Shown here piece after piece: positions 13,945 to 15,981 of a stretch of DNA of 15,981 nt. The notes beneath the pieces were generated by a model that had not been told where the DNA came from, made no database searches, and worked only from the letters and a program-made list of their open reading frames with translations. How positions within the stretch are numbered: the stretch's first letter is position 1; every line of letters starts with the position of its first letter. The DNA comes from CAMLDH01 sp966250375 (GTDB lineage: Bacteria; Pseudomonadota; Gammaproteobacteria; Burkholderiales; Burkholderiaceae_D). The stretch is taken from contig CBINHE010000096.1 in NCBI GenBank assembly GCA_966250375.1, forward strand, positions 1 to 15,981. Reading direction: 5' to 3'. The position numbers and the translations under genes were made by a program.

Positions 13945-14777
13945 TGGGAGCACCTGACCGCTATGGCGTGATCGGACACCCGGTCGCGCACAGCAAATCG
14001 CCGGATATCCATGCGCGTTTTGCGACGCAGACCAGGCAGGATTTGATTTACGAGCGCCTGCTTGCACCGCTGGGTGGCTTCGCCGACACCGTGCAGAATT
14101 TCATGTGGCAGAACGGCAAGGGGCTGAACGTCACGGTGCCTTTCAAGCTGGAGGCGCATGTGCTGGCAATGGAATTGACCGAGCGGGCACGGGCGGCAGG
14201 TGCGGTCAACACGCTGACCTTCGCGCTGGGGGCAAACGGCGGCAGCCTGATATTGGGAGACAATACCGATGGTGTCGGACTGGTTGCGGACATTGTGCGT
14301 AATGCCGGCATCAGCGTCGCCGGCAAGCGGGTATTGTTGCTCGGCGCTGGCGGCGCTGCACGCGGCGTGTTGTTGCCATTGTTGAATGAGCATCCGGCCG
14401 AACTGGTCATCGCCAATCGCACCGAGTCAAAAGCAATCGCGCTGGCGCGGCAATTCGCGGAAAGAGGCAATGTCAGCGCCAGCGATTTCACATCGTTGCA
14501 GCAGGCGTTCGATATCGTCATCAATGCCACATCGGCCAGTCTTACCACAGATGTACCGTCGATTTCACCCGTCGTGTTCGGCGCAAATGCGCTCGCCTAT
14601 GACATGATGTACAGCAAGGAATCCACCGTTTTCATGCGCTTCGCAGAGCAGCATGGCGCGTCGGTGCGAGATGGCTTGGGCATGCTGGTCGAGCAGGCCG
14701 CCGAATCATTTTTTGTCTGGCGCGGTGTGAGGCCGGATACCGCATCCGTATTTGCCGAGTTGCGCGCCACGATTTAA
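13944..14777 (+). CDS. aroE: Shikimate dehydrogenase (NADP+)
   Basis: AroE reduces 3-dehydroshikimate to shikimate with NADPH, directly after the AroQ step encoded elsewhere in this window. The 277-residue protein shows the substrate motif HSKSP (16-20; S17, S19) and LNVTVPFK (61-68) with catalytic K68. It also has N89, DNTDG (106-110) with catalytic D109, the nucleotide-binding GAGGAARG (134-141), the ANRT motif (157-160) typical of NADP specificity, and Q251. Length is normal (272 in E. coli). It begins inside the stop codon of the TonB-family gene and lies 33 bases before mtgA. Confidence 0.97.
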   Translation: MGAPDRYGVIGHPVAHSKSPDIHARFATQTRQDLIYERLLAPLGGFADTVQNFMWQNGKGLNVTVPFKLEAHVLAMELTERARAAGAVNTLTFALGANGGSLILGDNTDGVGLVADIVRNAGISVAGKRVLLLGAGGAARGVLLPLLNEHPAELVIANRTESKAIALARQFAERGNVSASDFTSLQQAFDIVINATSASLTTDVPSISPVVFGANALAYDMMYSKESTVFMRFAEQHGASVRDGLGMLVEQAAESFFVWRGVRPDTASVFAELRATI

Positions 14778-14810
14778 TTCGCCATCCCGTTCAAGCAGGA
14801 AAAAACAAAA

Positions 14811-15506
14811 ATGAAAATTCTGCGCAAATTGTTGTTGTGGCTGATCGTCGTACCGGTTGCCGTCGTGCTGGTAATGCAGTTGTATTTTTTTATCCAGATA
14901 TGGTGGTGGGTTGACCACAATCCGGAGTCCACCAGTTTCATGCGGCACCAGCGCGATTTGCTGCAGAAAAAAAATCCTGCCGCAAAGCTGCAGCATAAAT
15001 GGATTCCTTACGATCGCATCTCGAATAATCTCAAGCGTGCGATCATCGCATCGGAAGATTCCAACTTCTCCGAGCATGAAGGAGTCGATTGGGACGCGAT
15101 GCAAAAGGCGTTTGAAAAAAATACCAAAAAGGGCAAGGTGGTGGCAGGCGGATCCACTATTACGCAACAGCTTGCAAAAAACCTGTTTCTGTCCGGTGAT
15201 CGCAGTTATTTGCGCAAAGTGCAAGAATTCATCATTACCTACATGCTTGAATTTCTGATGGATAAAGAACGCATCCTCGAGATTTATCTCAATGTCGTTG
15301 AATGGGGAAGCGGCGTCTTTGGCGCCGAGGCGGCGGCCTACCACTATTACGGCGTCTCCGCCAACCGGTTGAGCGGAGATCAAGCAGCAAGACTGGCAGT
15401 GATGTTGCCAAACCCGCGCTTTTTCGACAAGCATCCAGGATCCGGTTATCTGGCGCGACGCACTTCATTGATTTTGCGCCGTATGAGAGCGGCGGAATTG
15501 CCATGA
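14811..15506 (+). CDS. mtgA: Monofunctional biosynthetic peptidoglycan transglycosylase
   Basis: MtgA polymerises lipid II into glycan strands at the periplasmic face of the inner membrane. The 231-residue protein has an N-terminal membrane anchor (about 8-30) and a GT51 domain: IIASEDSNFSEHEGVDW (78-94) with catalytic E82, GGSTITQQLAKNLFL (113-127), RKVQEFIITYMLEFLMDKERILEIYLN (135-161) with the second catalytic Glu near 157, and AARLAVMLPNP (192-202). No transpeptidase domain follows, so it is the monofunctional form. AGGA at 14797-14800 serves as ribosome-binding site. The last bases overlap the next start (ATGA, 15503-15506). Confidence 0.96.
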   Translation: MKILRKLLLWLIVVPVAVVLVMQLYFFIQIWWWVDHNPESTSFMRHQRDLLQKKNPAAKLQHKWIPYDRISNNLKRAIIASEDSNFSEHEGVDWDAMQKAFEKNTKKGKVVAGGSTITQQLAKNLFLSGDRSYLRKVQEFIITYMLEFLMDKERILEIYLNVVEWGSGVFGAEAAAYHYYGVSANRLSGDQAARLAVMLPNPRFFDKHPGSGYLARRTSLILRRMRAAELP

Positions 15507-15981
15507 AAATGAAGGCAGTAAGGATGCAGCTTGCCTATCAACGCGGTGCGCTCAGCTTGCTATGGTGCGCCGTTTTCGCTGGACTCTTCACGTTTGCTGC
15601 GATGGCGTTATTGTCCTCGTGGCGTTACGAGCGCAATATTTTTGCCGAGGGCTGGTCGCGCCTGATGCACACGGCGGAAGTGCAAACCTTGCGGAAAACC
15701 GCGGATCGCCTGAAGTCTGACGAATCCGCTGCTATTCGCCAATGCACAGTCAATGGCAAGGTGACGTATTCCAACGTGGAATGCAATGCGAAAAATGCCA
15801 CCAGCCGCAAAGTCGATCTGCACGATACGCAGGGGATAGAGCAGCCCAAAGTGCTGTCCCCGGACGTTGTGGAAAAAGACGCGCCGGCGGACCTTCGAAA
15901 CAAGATAATCGAGAAGGCGATTTCGCGTCAGGGCAATCGCATGAAGCCTCAGCTCGGCAGCCCAAGTAACTTGCTCAGGTA
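15503..15981 (+). CDS. Membrane-anchored protein with DUF4124-like segment (3' end outside window)
   Basis: From ATG 15503, overlapping the mtgA stop, the frame stays open for 159 codons to the window edge. It has a basic N-terminus, one membrane helix (about 15-38, ALSLLWCAVFAGLFTFAAMALL), then a region predicted to be periplasmic. Residues 78-96, IRQCTVNGKVTYSNVECNA, resemble the DUF4124 pattern (a Cys, a Gly-Lys turn, TYS, a second Cys), often found in small secreted proteins of beta- and gammaproteobacteria. The remainder is polar and unremarkable. The function is unknown; the ATGA junction suggests co-translation with mtgA. Confidence 0.7.
   Translation, partial: MKMKAVRMQLAYQRGALSLLWCAVFAGLFTFAAMALLSSWRYERNIFAEGWSRLMHTAEVQTLRKTADRLKSDESAAIRQCTVNGKVTYSNVECNAKNATSRKVDLHDTQGIEQPKVLSPDVVEKDAPADLRNKIIEKAISRQGNRMKPQLGSPSNLLR

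Overview
The window looks like a chromosomal core segment of a betaproteobacterium, most likely Oxalobacteraceae (Herminiimonas/Janthinobacterium-like). This is inferred from protein style and gene order: an alanine/lysine-rich histone H1-like protein ending in a WPFPTG-type tail, an AccB whose biotin site reads EAMKLLNEI, a zinc-ribbon/DUF3426 protein next to prmA, and a TonB-family/aroE/mtgA run. No database search was possible. Apart from one short repeat island, the region is dense, ordinary housekeeping DNA without phage, CRISPR, tRNA or rRNA genes.

Layout. Bases 1-146 hold the 3' end of the histone-like gene, followed by a strong intrinsic terminator. A short plus-strand pair follows (yggT, yggU/DUF167). 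Bases about 1093-1523 are a non-coding repeat island between two convergent genes. Bases 1520-8204 carry eight minus-strand genes; in transcription order these are a nucleotidyltransferase-like protein, a TlpA-like thioredoxin, aroQ, accB, accC, prmA, the zinc-ribbon/DUF3426 protein and a PfkB-family kinase. A 140-bp divergent spacer (8205-8344) separates them from a plus-strand run: mpl, yqiA, ubiC, an RNase II/R-family exoribonuclease, a TonB-family protein, aroE, mtgA, and the start of a membrane-anchored DUF4124-like protein cut by the window edge.

How the genes fit together. The minus-strand block joins the biotin half of acetyl-CoA carboxylase (accB-accC, fatty-acid synthesis) to a shikimate-pathway step (aroQ), a ribosomal-protein methyltransferase and a redox protein. 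The plus-strand block joins peptidoglycan recycling (mpl) and polymerisation (mtgA) to shikimate/ubiquinone chemistry (aroE, ubiC) and RNA decay. Many junctions are ATGA or TAATG overlaps, so translational coupling is likely.

The most unusual feature is the island at 1093-1523. It is bounded by roughly 31-33 nt inverted arms. Inside are repeated two-hairpin units in which the linkers (GTTnCGCAGGC and CGAAnTCCCTGCnnCACC) are conserved, while the palindromic stems differ completely between copies yet stay perfectly self-complementary. I do not recognise this as a named repeat family, and it is the best candidate here for something undescribed.
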